Assembly (NCBI RefSeq): GCF_016863015.1
Contig: NZ_BOOB01000027.1
Coordinates: 1-64,000, forward strand
DNA: 64,000 nucleotides
DNA from: Microbispora amethystogenes
GTDB taxonomy: Bacteria > Actinomycetota > Actinomycetes > Streptosporangiales > Streptosporangiaceae
Direction: 5' to 3'
In this document: piece after piece, positions 36,793 through 45,563 of the stretch
How the letters are laid out: each line of letters begins with the position of its first letter
Position numbering within the stretch: position 1 is the first letter of the stretch
The notes under the pieces: generated by a model
Database searches by the model: none
Told to the model about the DNA's origin: nothing
Seen by the model: only the letters and a program-made list of their open reading frames with translations
Made by a program: the position numbers and the translations under genes

Positions 36793-37425
36793 ATGGCCAT
36801 GCTCACCCTCAGACAACGCGTCAATCGCTTGGAGAACGACTTCATGGAACTCAGCGTTTATTGCCGCAAGCAGGCGGCGGAGCACGCGTACGACGCGACG
36901 CAGATGGCTTGGGACAAAATCGATGAGATGAGCGACCGCCTGCTCCGGGTCGAGCAGGTCTCCGAGGAGACGAGGACGGACGTCGGCATCCTCAAGCGGC
37001 AGATGGGCGTCGTGACCATCCGGCTCGACCGCATCGACGGCGAGATCAGCCGCCTGGACGGCAACATCAAGGCTCTCAACATCCGGGTCGACCACCTCAC
37101 CGACCGCGTCGACAGCCTCCACGACCGGGTCGACGGCCTCACCAAACGGGTCGACGGACTCAGCGACCGAGTCGACGGGCTGACCGACCGCGTCGACGCC
37201 CTCAACGACCGAGTCGACCACCTCACCAAACGGGTCGACGGACTCAGCGACCGAGTCGACCACCTCACCCAGCGCGTCGACAGCCTCCATGACCGGATGG
37301 ACAAGATGGCGGAGTCCAACGCGACGATGTTCGAGGCCGTTCTCCAACGGCTGGACGACCTGTCCGCCCAGGTCCGCGTGAACCAGCACGCCTCGCGAAG
37401 CGGGGCTCCGCGCGGCGGAGAGTGA
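36793..37425 (+). CDS. heptad-repeat coiled-coil protein
   Basis: 210 aa. Residues 1-95 contain helices with coiled-coil character (LRQRVNRLENDFMELSVYCR). Residues 97-173 consist of eleven consecutive seven-residue units of the form xRVDxLx (HLTDRVD, SLHDRVD, GLTKRVD and so on) with almost no deviation, ending MDKMAESN. No signal peptide or membrane segment is present. GGAGG at 36781 fixes the ATG. The hydrophobic V and L at the a/d positions and D/R elsewhere predict a long, regular, parallel coiled coil. The role (spacer, polymer or scaffold) is unknown. A strong terminator follows. Confidence 0.8.
   Translation: MAMLTLRQRVNRLENDFMELSVYCRKQAAEHAYDATQMAWDKIDEMSDRLLRVEQVSEETRTDVGILKRQMGVVTIRLDRIDGEISRLDGNIKALNIRVDHLTDRVDSLHDRVDGLTKRVDGLSDRVDGLTDRVDALNDRVDHLTKRVDGLSDRVDHLTQRVDSLHDRMDKMAESNATMFEAVLQRLDDLSAQVRVNQHASRSGAPRGGE
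37081..37311 (+). repeat. eleven 21-bp in-frame heptad repeats
   Basis: The DNA from 37081 to 37311 is made of eleven 21-bp units, each encoding one heptad; several blocks recur nearly exactly (for example CGGGTCGACGGACTCAGCGA at 37149 and 37231). Repeat-number change by recombination would alter rod length in whole heptads. Confidence 0.85.
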
Positions 37426-37431
37426 CGGCGT

Positions 37432-37471
37432 CCCTCGGTTCGCCGCCCTGCTAGGGGCGGCGAACCGAGGG
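37432..37471. terminator. strong bidirectional terminator
   Basis: CCCTCGGTTCGCCGCCC (37432-37448) pairs perfectly over 17 bp with its complement at 37455-37471 around loop TGCTAG, between two convergent genes. Confidence 0.9.
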
Positions 37472-37482
37472 CCGAGGTGGGG

Positions 37483-39237
37483 TCACCTGCGCTGGGTGGC
37501 CCATTTGCGGATCATCGCGATTCGCTCACGCACCTGCTCGGCGGTGGCCTGGGCGATCGCGGGGCCGCCGCAGGCTCGGCGTAGCTCCGCGTGGATGACG
37601 CCGTGCGGCTGGCCGGTGCGGTGGTTCCACGCCCCGACGAGGCCGTTGAGCTCCTTGCGGAGCTCCGCGAGCTGCTCGTGCGGCGCGAGGGCCGGCGCCT
37701 GGTCCTCGCTCTTGCGGGTCTTGCGCATCGCCGCCTGCTGGTCGGCCTGACGCTTGCGCAGCAGGGACGCCACCTGGTCGGGCTCCAGCAGGCCGGGAAG
37801 GCCGATGAAGTCCTCCTCCTCCGGTGAGCCGGGGGCGGCGGCGGTGCCGAACTCGCCGCCGTCGAACAGCACCCGGTCGAAGGTCGCGGACGCCTCCAGC
37901 GTCTGGAAGGGCAGCTCGTCGCCGAGCGCGTCGGGCTGCTTCTTCTCCTGCTGCGCCTGCTCCAGCAGCATGTCGTCGAGGCCGTCCTCATCGCGGCGGC
38001 GGCCCAGCACGTGGTCGCGCTCGGTCTCCATCTCCCCCGCCAGGCCCATCAGGACGGGCACCGACGGCAGGAACACCGAGGCCGTCTCGCCGCGCTTGCG
38101 GGCGCGGACGAAACGCCCGACGGCCTGGGCGAAGAACAGCGGGGTGGAGGTGCTCGTGGCGTACACGCCGACGCAGAGCCGGGGGATGTCGACGCCTTCG
38201 GAGACCATCCGGACCGCGACCAGCCAGCGCCGCTCGGAGGTGGCGAAGTCCTTGATCTTCTTGGACGCGCCGGGGTCGTCGGACAGGACGATCTCCGCGC
38301 CCTCGCCGGCCACGGCGCGGATGTGCCGGGCGTACGCGCGGGCGGACTCGTGGTCGGAGGCGATGACCAGGCCGCCGGCGTCGGGGACGCCGCGCCGGAC
38401 CTCGGTGAGCCGGCGGTCGGCGGCGTGGATGACCTGGCGGATCCAGTCGCCCTTCGGGTCGAGCGCGGCGCGCCACGCCTGGGAGAGCTGGTCCTTGGTC
38501 AGCGGCGTGCCGAGCGTGGCGGCGATCTCGTCCCCGGCCCGCGTGCGCCACTTCATCTCCCCCGAGTAGGCGAGGAAGATGACCGGCCGGACGACGCCGT
38601 CGCCCAGGGCCGGGCCGTACCCGTAGGAGTAGTCGGCGACGCTGCGCAGGGCGCCCTCGCCGTCCTCGACATAGGTGACGAACGGGATCGGGCTCTCGTC
38701 GGACCGGAACGGCGTGCCGGTCAGCGCCAGCCGCCGGGTCGCCGGCTCGAACGCCTCGCGGACACCGTCGCCCCACGACTTGGCGTCACCGGCGTGGTGG
38801 ATCTCGTCGAAGATCACCAGGGTCTTGCGCGCCTCGGTGCGGGCGCGGTGCAGCGCCGGGTGCATCGCGATCTGGGCGTAGGTGACCGCGACGCCGGTGT
38901 AGTCGCGGGAGGTGGCGCCCTGGCTGTTCTTGAACTCGGGATCGATGCCGATCCCGACCCGCGCCGCCGCGTCGGCCCACTGCCGCTTGAGGTGCTCGGT
39001 CGGCGTGACGATCGTCAGTGCGCGCACGACGCCGCGGCTGAGCAGTTCGCTGGCGATCCGCAGCGCGTACGTCGTCTTGCCGGCGCCGGGGGTGGCGACC
39101 GTCAGGAAGTCTCTCGGCTCGTGCCGGACGTAGAGGTCGAAGGCCTCCTGCTGCCAGGCACGCAGCTTGGGGGCGGTGCCCCAGGCGGCTCTGTCGGGGT
39201 AGGACGGGGAGAGGTGGGACGCGGCCGAAACGCTCAA
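37483..39237 (-). CDS. DEAD/DEAH-box helicase
   Basis: 584 aa. Superfamily 2 motifs are present: the Q-like LRAWQQEAFD, Walker A TPGAGKTTYALRIA, motif II VIFDEIHH, motif III LALTGTPFRS, and motif VI region QAVGRFVRARK. A C-terminal 200-residue tail carries coiled-coil and helical segments (LLRKRQADQQAAMRKTRKS) and a region AELRRACGGPAIAQAT typical of actinobacterial members. It may act in DNA repair or transcription-linked unwinding. GGGGAGGCG precedes the TTG start. A GACCAC-N7-GTGGTC inverted repeat lies upstream at 39334. Confidence 0.93.
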   Translation of the reverse strand: MSVSAASHLSPSYPDRAAWGTAPKLRAWQQEAFDLYVRHEPRDFLTVATPGAGKTTYALRIASELLSRGVVRALTIVTPTEHLKRQWADAAARVGIGIDPEFKNSQGATSRDYTGVAVTYAQIAMHPALHRARTEARKTLVIFDEIHHAGDAKSWGDGVREAFEPATRRLALTGTPFRSDESPIPFVTYVEDGEGALRSVADYSYGYGPALGDGVVRPVIFLAYSGEMKWRTRAGDEIAATLGTPLTKDQLSQAWRAALDPKGDWIRQVIHAADRRLTEVRRGVPDAGGLVIASDHESARAYARHIRAVAGEGAEIVLSDDPGASKKIKDFATSERRWLVAVRMVSEGVDIPRLCVGVYATSTSTPLFFAQAVGRFVRARKRGETASVFLPSVPVLMGLAGEMETERDHVLGRRRDEDGLDDMLLEQAQQEKKQPDALGDELPFQTLEASATFDRVLFDGGEFGTAAAPGSPEEEDFIGLPGLLEPDQVASLLRKRQADQQAAMRKTRKSEDQAPALAPHEQLAELRKELNGLVGAWNHRTGQPHGVIHAELRRACGGPAIAQATAEQVRERIAMIRKWATQRR

Positions 39238-39551
39238 CGACGCCTCCCCGAACTCATCGGAACACTGGTGTCTCTATCGGTTCGCTCCCTCACAGTGCCA
39301 TCAGAGTAGCCCGCCACACCGACAGAACGCGCCGACCACACGCATGGTGGTCCGAAATCGCATGGTGTGGGAATCGCCACAGCCACCGATCGGGACGCCA
39401 CCGGACCTGGCCCGATCCGCACCGGCCGACGCCGCGGAACGCGGGGTCACGGCCCAGGTCAGGACGACGGAGACACGAAGGGCGGGTGGCTCGCGGAGTT
39501 TCATGCCTCCGCGGGCCACCCGCCCTGTCGTCTAGCCGGCTTCGCCCGTCG
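39238..39551. other. region between helicase and secreted-protein gene
   Basis: Contains the -10 TACTCT of a minus-strand promoter at 39303-39308 for the helicase, an inverted repeat GACCAC-ACGCATG-GTGGTC at 39334-39352 that could be an operator, two copies of CGCATGGTG (39341, 39359), and the terminator at 39480. No gene is seen. Confidence 0.5.
39480..39525 (-). terminator. 19-bp stem terminator of the secreted-protein gene
   Basis: GGGCGGGTGGCTCGCGGAG (39480-39498) pairs with 39507-39525 around TTTCATGC, with one G-T pair. It follows the stop at 39552 on the minus strand. Confidence 0.85.
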
Positions 39552-40157
39552 TCACAGACGCGTCGGCGTGGTGCAGTCCGCGGCGGTCAGCGGCAGCGTC
39601 GAGGCGCCGCTCGTGGTCGAGACGCTGCAGTCGGAGGCGAAGATGCTGCCGTCGGCCTTCCGCACGGTGACCCTGAGCCGCCCCACGGGAATGCCGCTGG
39701 TGGTGAGGCTGGTCAGAACGCCGCCGGTGCCCGACAGAGCGCTGCTCGGCGCCGGCGACAGGGTCACGTCGTACAGGAAGCCCGGGGAGAACACAGAGGT
39801 GAGGTCCGCCCAGGCCGTGCCGTCGTTGACGAACACGTGGCCCCTGCGCGCCGACCCGGTGAAGGTCTGCGAGGTGAGCGGCGTCACGCTCGTGGTGGTG
39901 CCCACCGCCGGCAGCACGCTGAAGGTTGTGATGATGTTCGCCGAGTCGAGGCGCGGAAGGGGAATGAAGCTCTTCTCCCCGCCCTGCGGACTCGTCGCCT
40001 CTTGCGTGACCGGGGTGGTCTTCGTCGAGGTGGCGCTCGCCGCGATCGAGCCCGACAGCCCCACGGTCGCGCAGGTCACCGCCACCGCGGCGGACCAGGT
40101 CAGCAGGCGACCGGCGCCACGCGAACCAGAGGCAGAGCTGCTCCTACGAGAAATCAA
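39552..40157 (-). CDS. secreted hypothetical protein with TTG start
   Basis: 201 aa. A signal peptide (basic RRSSSASGSRGAGR, then LLTWSAAVAVTCATVGLSGS, cleavage near ASA) leads to a Thr/Ser-rich mature protein with two Cys in the C-terminal half (SDCSVSTTSGAS, ADCTTPTRL) and a beta-rich centre (RRGHVFVNDGTAWADL). The TTG at 40157 is chosen because GGGGGGAA stands seven nt upstream and it gives the right signal-peptide length. The start codon lies in a perfect palindrome. No family is recognised. Confidence 0.7.
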   Translation of the reverse strand: MISRRSSSASGSRGAGRLLTWSAAVAVTCATVGLSGSIAASATSTKTTPVTQEATSPQGGEKSFIPLPRLDSANIITTFSVLPAVGTTTSVTPLTSQTFTGSARRGHVFVNDGTAWADLTSVFSPGFLYDVTLSPAPSSALSGTGGVLTSLTTSGIPVGRLRVTVRKADGSIFASDCSVSTTSGASTLPLTAADCTTPTRL

Positions 40158-40166
40158 TTTGATTTC
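40150..40166. promoter_or_regulatory. 17-bp palindrome across the start codon
   Basis: GAAATCAA-T-TTGATTTC is a perfect inverted repeat with a one-nt centre and contains the TTG start codon. It could be a repressor operator or, in RNA, a small hairpin that affects initiation. Confidence 0.45.
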
Positions 40167-40540
40167 CCCCCATGGTGAGAATTGGTCTTTCCGGGTCACC
40201 GCGTTTTTCGTGCGATGCGACCTCGAAGATACCCGTCCGGAGAAACGCGGGCAGCGAGCCACTTATCGGATACCGGCAAACAGATGTTACGCCTATCTCA
40301 AAGCCGTTCCGGCGATTGCCGCGATTCCCCGCATCACCCGACGGAACCGCCGACCGAGCACTCGGCCATTCATATACCGATGCGTCCGGGCATAGAGGAA
40401 AGAGCACTCGACCGTTATGACGCCCCGTTTTCCACTTGAGCCGCTATATCGGGCAGAACGCCGTCAAGAAGCCATTTTCCTGGCATGCCATGTGCCGGTT
40501 CCGCCGTACGGAGAAGGCCTGGCGGAACGTGCCACGGCCG
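40158..40540. other. AT-richer intergenic region
   Basis: 383 nt with lower GC than the surroundings (for example CCATTCATATACCGATGCG near 40366). It should hold the promoter of the secreted-protein gene on the minus strand. Two short open frames exist but have no start signals or coding bias, and no gene is called. Confidence 0.5.
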
Positions 40541-41443
40541 TCAGCGGGCGCCCCACATGAGGCCCTCGATCTCGGCGCGCGACCGCGGCTGGTCGGGATG
40601 CGCGAGCCCGAGCAGGACGGTGCTGCCGCCGTCGGACCGGGTCAGCAGGGTCACCCGCATGAAGGCGGGCTCGTTCACGACGTCGCTGTACTCGGCCCGT
40701 ACGGCCCGCGTGTGGCCCGGCCGCCCGCCGACGGTCACCGCGCGGTCGTCGAGCACCTCGACCTTGTCGCCGTGCAGCAGCAGGCGGGCGTAGAGATCGC
40801 TCAGGTCGATGACCTCCGAGCGGAGGCCGGGCGGATCGACCGGGTCTCCCGGCCGTGCCATGACCGTGGCGCTGTCCCCGCGCGCGGCGACGGTGGTGAA
40901 GCCGCTCACCGGGGCGACCACCCCCTCCCGCCACTCGGGCGGGAGGGTGTAGGCGACTCCGGCCACCTGGTCGTGGATCACGGTGGGCGGCACGCGCTCG
41001 GCCCGGTTCAGGACCGTGACCACCACCGCGCCGATGACCGCCGCCGAGCACACCAACGCGAGGCCGCCCACCAGGAGCCGCCACAGCCACCGGGGCATGC
41101 GCCGGGGAGGTGCGGCGGGCGCGCCGTACCGGCGGGCGGCGGGCGGAAGCTCGTCCTCCTCTTCCTCGGCGGGCGACGTCAGCGGCCACACCGAGGGCTC
41201 GGCCGTCGCCCGTCCGGGGACCGGCGCGCCGTACGGGGCCGTGCGGTCGCGCCCTCCGGCGCCGCGCGCCGTGCGATGCCGGCCGGAGGCGCTCCCGGCG
41301 TCCTCCGCACCCGTGTCCCCGCCCGTTCCCGGCATGCCGTACGGACGCGTGAGGCCCCTGCCGGTGGTCTCACGGCCCGCCTCGCCCGGTCCCGGGGGCT
41401 GTTCGGCGGGCGGCCAGACCCGGCGGGTCCACTCGTCATCCAC
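40541..41443 (-). CDS. single-pass membrane protein with extracytoplasmic domain
   Basis: 300 aa. A disordered acidic/Pro-rich cytoplasmic half (to about residue 115), one transmembrane helix (WLWRLLVGGLALVCSAAVIG) and an outside domain of about 160 residues (VAGVAYTLPPEWREGVVAPV at its start) resembling small lipid- or ligand-binding domains of actinobacterial envelope proteins. GGGAGG lies four nt before the GTG start. No family is assigned. Confidence 0.65.
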   Translation of the reverse strand: MDDEWTRRVWPPAEQPPGPGEAGRETTGRGLTRPYGMPGTGGDTGAEDAGSASGRHRTARGAGGRDRTAPYGAPVPGRATAEPSVWPLTSPAEEEEDELPPAARRYGAPAAPPRRMPRWLWRLLVGGLALVCSAAVIGAVVVTVLNRAERVPPTVIHDQVAGVAYTLPPEWREGVVAPVSGFTTVAARGDSATVMARPGDPVDPPGLRSEVIDLSDLYARLLLHGDKVEVLDDRAVTVGGRPGHTRAVRAEYSDVVNEPAFMRVTLLTRSDGGSTVLLGLAHPDQPRSRAEIEGLMWGAR

Positions 41444-41573
41444 ATAGCCTCCCGGGCGACCTGGCCGGGCGTGCGTGGGACGGAACCGGCGAGTGACGAA
41501 GCGATCAGGGCCACCCGCGGAGCCCTGTGACCATGAACGCTGCTGTGGAGTTACTCACACACGCGCCGCCGCG

Positions 41574-42761
41574 TCAACGCTTCCCAGCGGATTCGTCATC
41601 GGACCGCTCGGCGAGAGCGCCCGGCGTCGCCTCCGGGTCGGCGCCCTGCGGAGCCGGGCGGCGGTAGACGTCCCACATCTGCCGGATCCGTACGGCCTGG
41701 CCCGGCGTGAACTCGCGCATGCACCGGTCCTGGGAGTAGTCCATGAAGTTGTGCATCGGGTCGTCCCCCGGCGCGGGACAGGTGTCCTTCCGCGGCGGGC
41801 AGCCGTTGGTCGGGCGGGCCTCGGCGGGGGTGTCGTCCACCGCGTCGCCCGTGGAGGCGCAGCCGTTCTCGAAGGTGTGCAGCAGGCCGAGCCAGTGGCC
41901 GATCTCGTGGACGGCGGTGAAGCCCCTGGCGAAGTCGCGCAGCGGGCCACCGGGCACGCTCCGCCAGTCGATGACGACCCCGTCGAGGCCGGGGTCGTCC
42001 TTGTACCAGTAGGGATAGGTCGAGTATCCGAGCACGAGCCGGCTCATCTGGGCGATGAACAGGTTGAGCGTCTCGGGTCCGCCGGTCCGCAGTTTCTCCT
42101 TCAGCGGCTCCTCGAATCCCAGCGGGTCGCGGAACCAGGCGCGGTTGTCGGTGTGGGTGACGCCCTTGAGCTCGAACCTGACCCCGGTGTCGGCGCCGCC
42201 GTACCCGCCGGAGTAGGCGGTGTTGAGCACGGCGATCTGCCTGGCCACGGCGGCGTCGGGCAGGCCGAGCGCGCCGTCCCTGACGATGTGCACCCACACC
42301 GGCACGGTGATCCGTTCGACGGCGCCCGGGTCGCGCCGGGCCGGGCCCGCGCCGCCGCTCCCCTCCGCCGCCTGGAGCCTGCGGCCGAGATCGGCCGACA
42401 TGCGGGCGACCTCGTCCGGCCCGGGGTCGCGCGGCTCCAGCGCGTGCGTGAGCCCCTGGGGAAGCGCGGCCCCCGAGCCCCGGCGCGGGGCGACGCCGGG
42501 CCGGGCCGGGCAGTCACCCGGCCGGGCGACGGACATCCGGGCAGCCGTCACGCGTGCGGTCGACACACGGGCCGCCGACACACGGGCAGCGGACGGCCCG
42601 CGCGTCGAGGTCGCGGCATGGCGGTCCGGCGGGAGGCCCGTGACCGGCCCGCGCGTCCCCCCGTGGCGGGGCGGCGGAGAGGCGGCGGACGCCGGGACGG
42701 CGAGGACGCCGCCCAGCGCGTAAAGGCATGCGAGGACGACGGCGATCGGTCGCCGAACCAT
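41574..42761 (-). CDS. secreted zinc metalloprotease, M43 (pappalysin-like)
   Basis: 395 aa. A signal peptide (PIAVVLACLYALGGVLAVPA, then SAASPPP), a variable region, and a C-terminal catalytic domain. The zinc motif HEIGHWLGLLH lies near residue 285, followed by a FENGCASTGDAVDDTP Cys loop and the Met-turn NFMDYSQDRC. This is typical of bacterial cytophagalysin-like M43B proteases. GGGGGAAAGA precedes the start. The N-terminal repeats of ARVSAARVSTARVTAARM are unusual and encoded by near-15-bp repeats at about 42540-42600. Confidence 0.92.
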   Translation of the reverse strand: MVRRPIAVVLACLYALGGVLAVPASAASPPPRHGGTRGPVTGLPPDRHAATSTRGPSAARVSAARVSTARVTAARMSVARPGDCPARPGVAPRRGSGAALPQGLTHALEPRDPGPDEVARMSADLGRRLQAAEGSGGAGPARRDPGAVERITVPVWVHIVRDGALGLPDAAVARQIAVLNTAYSGGYGGADTGVRFELKGVTHTDNRAWFRDPLGFEEPLKEKLRTGGPETLNLFIAQMSRLVLGYSTYPYWYKDDPGLDGVVIDWRSVPGGPLRDFARGFTAVHEIGHWLGLLHTFENGCASTGDAVDDTPAEARPTNGCPPRKDTCPAPGDDPMHNFMDYSQDRCMREFTPGQAVRIRQMWDVYRRPAPQGADPEATPGALAERSDDESAGKR

Positions 42762-42832
42762 TCTTTCCCCCGATACGGCTGGTCAGAAGGCTGACGTTAG
42801 CCGTCGGGGGAATGGTCATCCCGTACCGACAC

Positions 42833-43084
42833 TCACTCGGCCGGCGGCTCGCCCTTCGGCAACCCTTCGTAGATCTCCTTGCACTCCGGGCAGACCGGAT
42901 ACTTCTTCGGGTCGCGGCTGGGCACCCAGACCTTGCCGCACAGGGCCCGCACCGGCGCACCGGTCACGTAGCTCTCAGTGATCTTGTTCTTGTCGGCGAA
43001 GTGCGAGAAGCGCTCGTGGTCACCGTCGCCGTGCGAGAGCCGGGGTGTTACGTCGCTCTCGGGAAGAATCTTCGTGCCGCTCAC
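42833..43084 (-). CDS. DUF3039 protein
   Basis: About 83 aa. LSHGDGDHERFSHFADK and the Cys-containing VRALCGKVWVPSRDPKKYP followed by VCPECKEIYEGL define DUF3039. The CPEC and ALCGK cysteines probably bind zinc. The start is taken at GTG 43084, eight nt after TAGACT (leaderless); GTG 43090 and TTG 43093 are alternatives. Function is unknown; the family is conserved across actinobacteria. Confidence 0.88.
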   Translation of the reverse strand: MSGTKILPESDVTPRLSHGDGDHERFSHFADKNKITESYVTGAPVRALCGKVWVPSRDPKKYPVCPECKEIYEGLPKGEPPAE

Positions 43085-43148
43085 GAGCACCAAGTCTATT
43101 GCAGCGGGCGCGCTCCCCCCGGCCCGCGAACCGGTCGCCCGGACACGC

Positions 43149-43180
43149 GTACGGCCCCCGCGTGGTGGCGGGGGCCGTAC
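43149..43180. terminator. 13-bp stem terminator
   Basis: GTACGGCCCCCGC (43149-43161) pairs with GCGGGGGCCGTAC (43168-43180) around GTGGTG, downstream of the DHA2 exporter gene on the minus strand. Confidence 0.85.
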
Positions 43181-43201
43181 GAGGAACGGATGGCCGGGCC
43201 G

Positions 43202-44764
43202 TCAGCCCAGGTGGACCGGGGCGCCCTCGGTCTTGCGGCCGGCCCGGACGAACAGGGCCAAGCCCGCGGCGAGCACGGCGACCGCCGTGCTCACGAGGAA
43301 GCCGAGGTTCAGTCCGTCCATGAAGGACAGGTGCGAGGCGTCCGCCAGCACCTTCGCGATGGGGCCGGTCCCCGGCGGGGCGGCGCCGACCGACGCGGCG
43401 GCCTCCAGCAGGCCCATCTGCTCAGGCGGTACGGCCGCCGCGGCCGGGCCGAGGTGGCCGGGCAGCACGTCGGCCACCCGGGCGGACACGATCGCGCCCA
43501 GGATGGCGGTGCCGAGCGCGCCGCCGACCTGCATGGCGGAGTTCTGCACACCGCCGGCGACGCCGCTCAGCTCCTCCGGCGCGTTGCCGACGATGATCTC
43601 GGTGGCGCCGACGAACACCGGCGACAGGCCGAACGCGAGCAGCACGAACGGGATCGCGGTGTCGGCGAAGGCGGCGTCCACGGTGAGCCGCGACATGAGG
43701 AACATCGCGACCGCGCTGATCACCATGCCGCCCGCGATGGTGATCCTGGGCCCGAGCTTGCCGATGAGGACGCCCGCGATGGGCGAGGCGACGATCATGC
43801 CGGCGCTCATGGGCAGCATGCGCAGACCGGAGTCGAGCGGCGTGAGCCCGTGCACGCCCTGGAAGAAGAACGTCAGGAAGAACATCGCGCCGAACATCGA
43901 GAACGCCATCAGGATCATCAGCACGGTGCCGATCGAGACCGACGCGTTGCGGAACAGGCTGAGCGGCAGCAGCGGCTCGCGAGCCCTGGACTGCCAGAAC
44001 ACGAACAGCGCTCCGATCAGCACGGCGGCGGCGAGGAAGGCGACGGTGCGGACGTCGCCCCAGCCCCACGTGGGCGCCTTGATGATGGCCCACACCAGGT
44101 CGAACATCGCGAACGACAGCAACAGCACGCCGAGCCAGTCGACCCTGGACAGCGCCTGCGCCCTGCTCTCCCTCAGCGCCCACAGGCCGAACGCCAGCGC
44201 GGCCGCGCCGACCGGCACGTTGACGAAGAACACCGACTGCCAGCTCACGTTCTCCACCAGGAGGCCGCCGATGATCGGGCCGCCCGCGCTCGACAGGCCG
44301 ATGATCGCGCCCCACGCGCCCATGGCCATGTTCAGCCTCTCGGCGGGGAACGCCGACCTGAGCAACGCGAGCGCGGCGGGCTGGAGCAGCGCGCCGAACA
44401 GTCCCTGCAGCACCCGCAGCGCGATCAGCATGCCCACCGAGGACGACAGGCCGATCGCCAGCGAGGTCAGCGCGAAGCCGGCCACGCCGACCAGGAAGAC
44501 CCGCTTGTGCCCGAAGAGGTCGCCGAGCTTGCCCGCCGTGATCAGGAAGACCGCGAGGGCGAGCAGATAACCGCTGGTCACCCATTGCAGGTCCGACAGC
44601 GTCGCCTTGAGCTCCACCTGGATCACCGGGTTGGCGATGGCCACGACCGTGCCGTCCAGCATGACCATGATCACGCCGAGCGAGACGGCGAGCAGCGTGA
44701 GCCACGGACGTCCCTGGCCCCGTCCTGGAGGCGCGTCCGCGTCCACCGATACGGCTTGTGTCAT
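43202..44764 (-). CDS. DHA2-family (EmrB/QacA) drug exporter
   Basis: 520 aa with about 14 transmembrane helices. Motif C and motif A elements are visible: LDGTVVAIANPVIQ in helix 1, GKLGDLFGHKRVFLVG between helices 2 and 3, RVLQGLFGALLQPAAL in helix 4 and GPIIGGLLVENVSWQSVFFV in helix 5. It expels amphipathic compounds with proton exchange. GGGGGAA precedes the ATG. The TetR gene is divergent, and TGTCA-N5-TGACA lies between them, the usual repressor-controlled pump. Confidence 0.95.
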   Translation of the reverse strand: MTQAVSVDADAPPGRGQGRPWLTLLAVSLGVIMVMLDGTVVAIANPVIQVELKATLSDLQWVTSGYLLALAVFLITAGKLGDLFGHKRVFLVGVAGFALTSLAIGLSSSVGMLIALRVLQGLFGALLQPAALALLRSAFPAERLNMAMGAWGAIIGLSSAGGPIIGGLLVENVSWQSVFFVNVPVGAAALAFGLWALRESRAQALSRVDWLGVLLLSFAMFDLVWAIIKAPTWGWGDVRTVAFLAAAVLIGALFVFWQSRAREPLLPLSLFRNASVSIGTVLMILMAFSMFGAMFFLTFFFQGVHGLTPLDSGLRMLPMSAGMIVASPIAGVLIGKLGPRITIAGGMVISAVAMFLMSRLTVDAAFADTAIPFVLLAFGLSPVFVGATEIIVGNAPEELSGVAGGVQNSAMQVGGALGTAILGAIVSARVADVLPGHLGPAAAAVPPEQMGLLEAAASVGAAPPGTGPIAKVLADASHLSFMDGLNLGFLVSTAVAVLAAGLALFVRAGRKTEGAPVHLG

Positions 44765-44809
44765 CGAGGTTCCCCCTTAGCACCACTGAGCAGACCCCTA
44801 GCAATTTAA

Positions 44810-44824
44810 TGTCAGTCGATGACA
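44810..44824. promoter_or_regulatory. inverted repeat, candidate TetR operator
   Basis: TGTCA-GTCGA-TGACA, followed by another TGACA two nt later, in the 135-nt divergent gap between the exporter and the TetR-type gene. Spacing and symmetry suit a TetR dimer. Confidence 0.55.
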
Positions 44825-44899
44825 GATGACAAATCCTTTTATCCGACATACGGTGACATCTGAGGGTTGCTACCGGCAGTTTTCGAAGGAGGTGACACC

Positions 44900-45541
44900 G
44901 TGGGGCTCCGCGAGCGCAAGAAGCAACGCACCCGGGACGCTCTGGTCGACGCGGCTCTCGACCTCTTCCTCACCAGGGGGTACGAGGCGACCACGGTCGA
45001 GCAGATCGCCGCCGAGGTGGACGTGTCGGCGAGGACGTTCTTCCGCTACTTCGCCTCGAAGGAGGACGTGGCGCTCTCGCTGACCGCCGAGGAACAGGAC
45101 ATGTTCCTCGCCGAACTGGTCACCCGCCCGAAGTCGGAGCCGCCGTTCACGGCACTGAGTCAGTCGATGCGGGCCATGCTGGGCATCCTACGGGAGCTCG
45201 ACGAGGCCGGGACGAGCAGGATCCTCAAGGCTCGCCGCCTCATCCACTCCACTCCGTCCCTGCTCGCCGGGGGCATGCGGCTGGTGCGGGAGAACGAGCG
45301 CAGGCTCGTCGCCGAGGTGGCCCGGAGGATGGGAGTCCCGCCCGACGACCTCCAGCCGCAGTTCGTCGTGTCGCTGTTCGTCGGCATCGGCCTGCTCTGC
45401 CTCAACGGACCGACCGAGGATCTGGGCGACATGGCACGGCGGTACGAGGACCTGCTCACGCTCGCCGAGCGCTCCCTCCAGCCCGGCTGGGACCTGCCCG
45501 TACGCCCCGGGACGGCCGGGGCCGTCCCCCCGGCGCGCTGA
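44900..45541 (+). CDS. TetR-family transcriptional regulator
   Basis: 213 aa. The N-terminal HTH (about 8-55: RTRDALVDAALDLFLTRGYE, then ATTVEQIAAEVDVSARTFFR) ends in YFASKEDVA, as usual for TetR. The C-terminal ligand domain is of the MftR-like type. The GTG at 44900 follows AAGGAGGTGA, a perfect Shine-Dalgarno. It probably represses the divergent DHA2 pump and itself. Confidence 0.95.
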   Translation: MGLRERKKQRTRDALVDAALDLFLTRGYEATTVEQIAAEVDVSARTFFRYFASKEDVALSLTAEEQDMFLAELVTRPKSEPPFTALSQSMRAMLGILRELDEAGTSRILKARRLIHSTPSLLAGGMRLVRENERRLVAEVARRMGVPPDDLQPQFVVSLFVGIGLLCLNGPTEDLGDMARRYEDLLTLAERSLQPGWDLPVRPGTAGAVPPAR

Positions 45542-45563
45542 GCGCCCCTCACAGGGGGACAAC

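Noticed and set aside
42728-44809. Open frame of 690 codons antisense to the DHA2 exporter
   Set aside because: Antisense to a complete 14-helix transporter with conserved motifs; composition is low-complexity.
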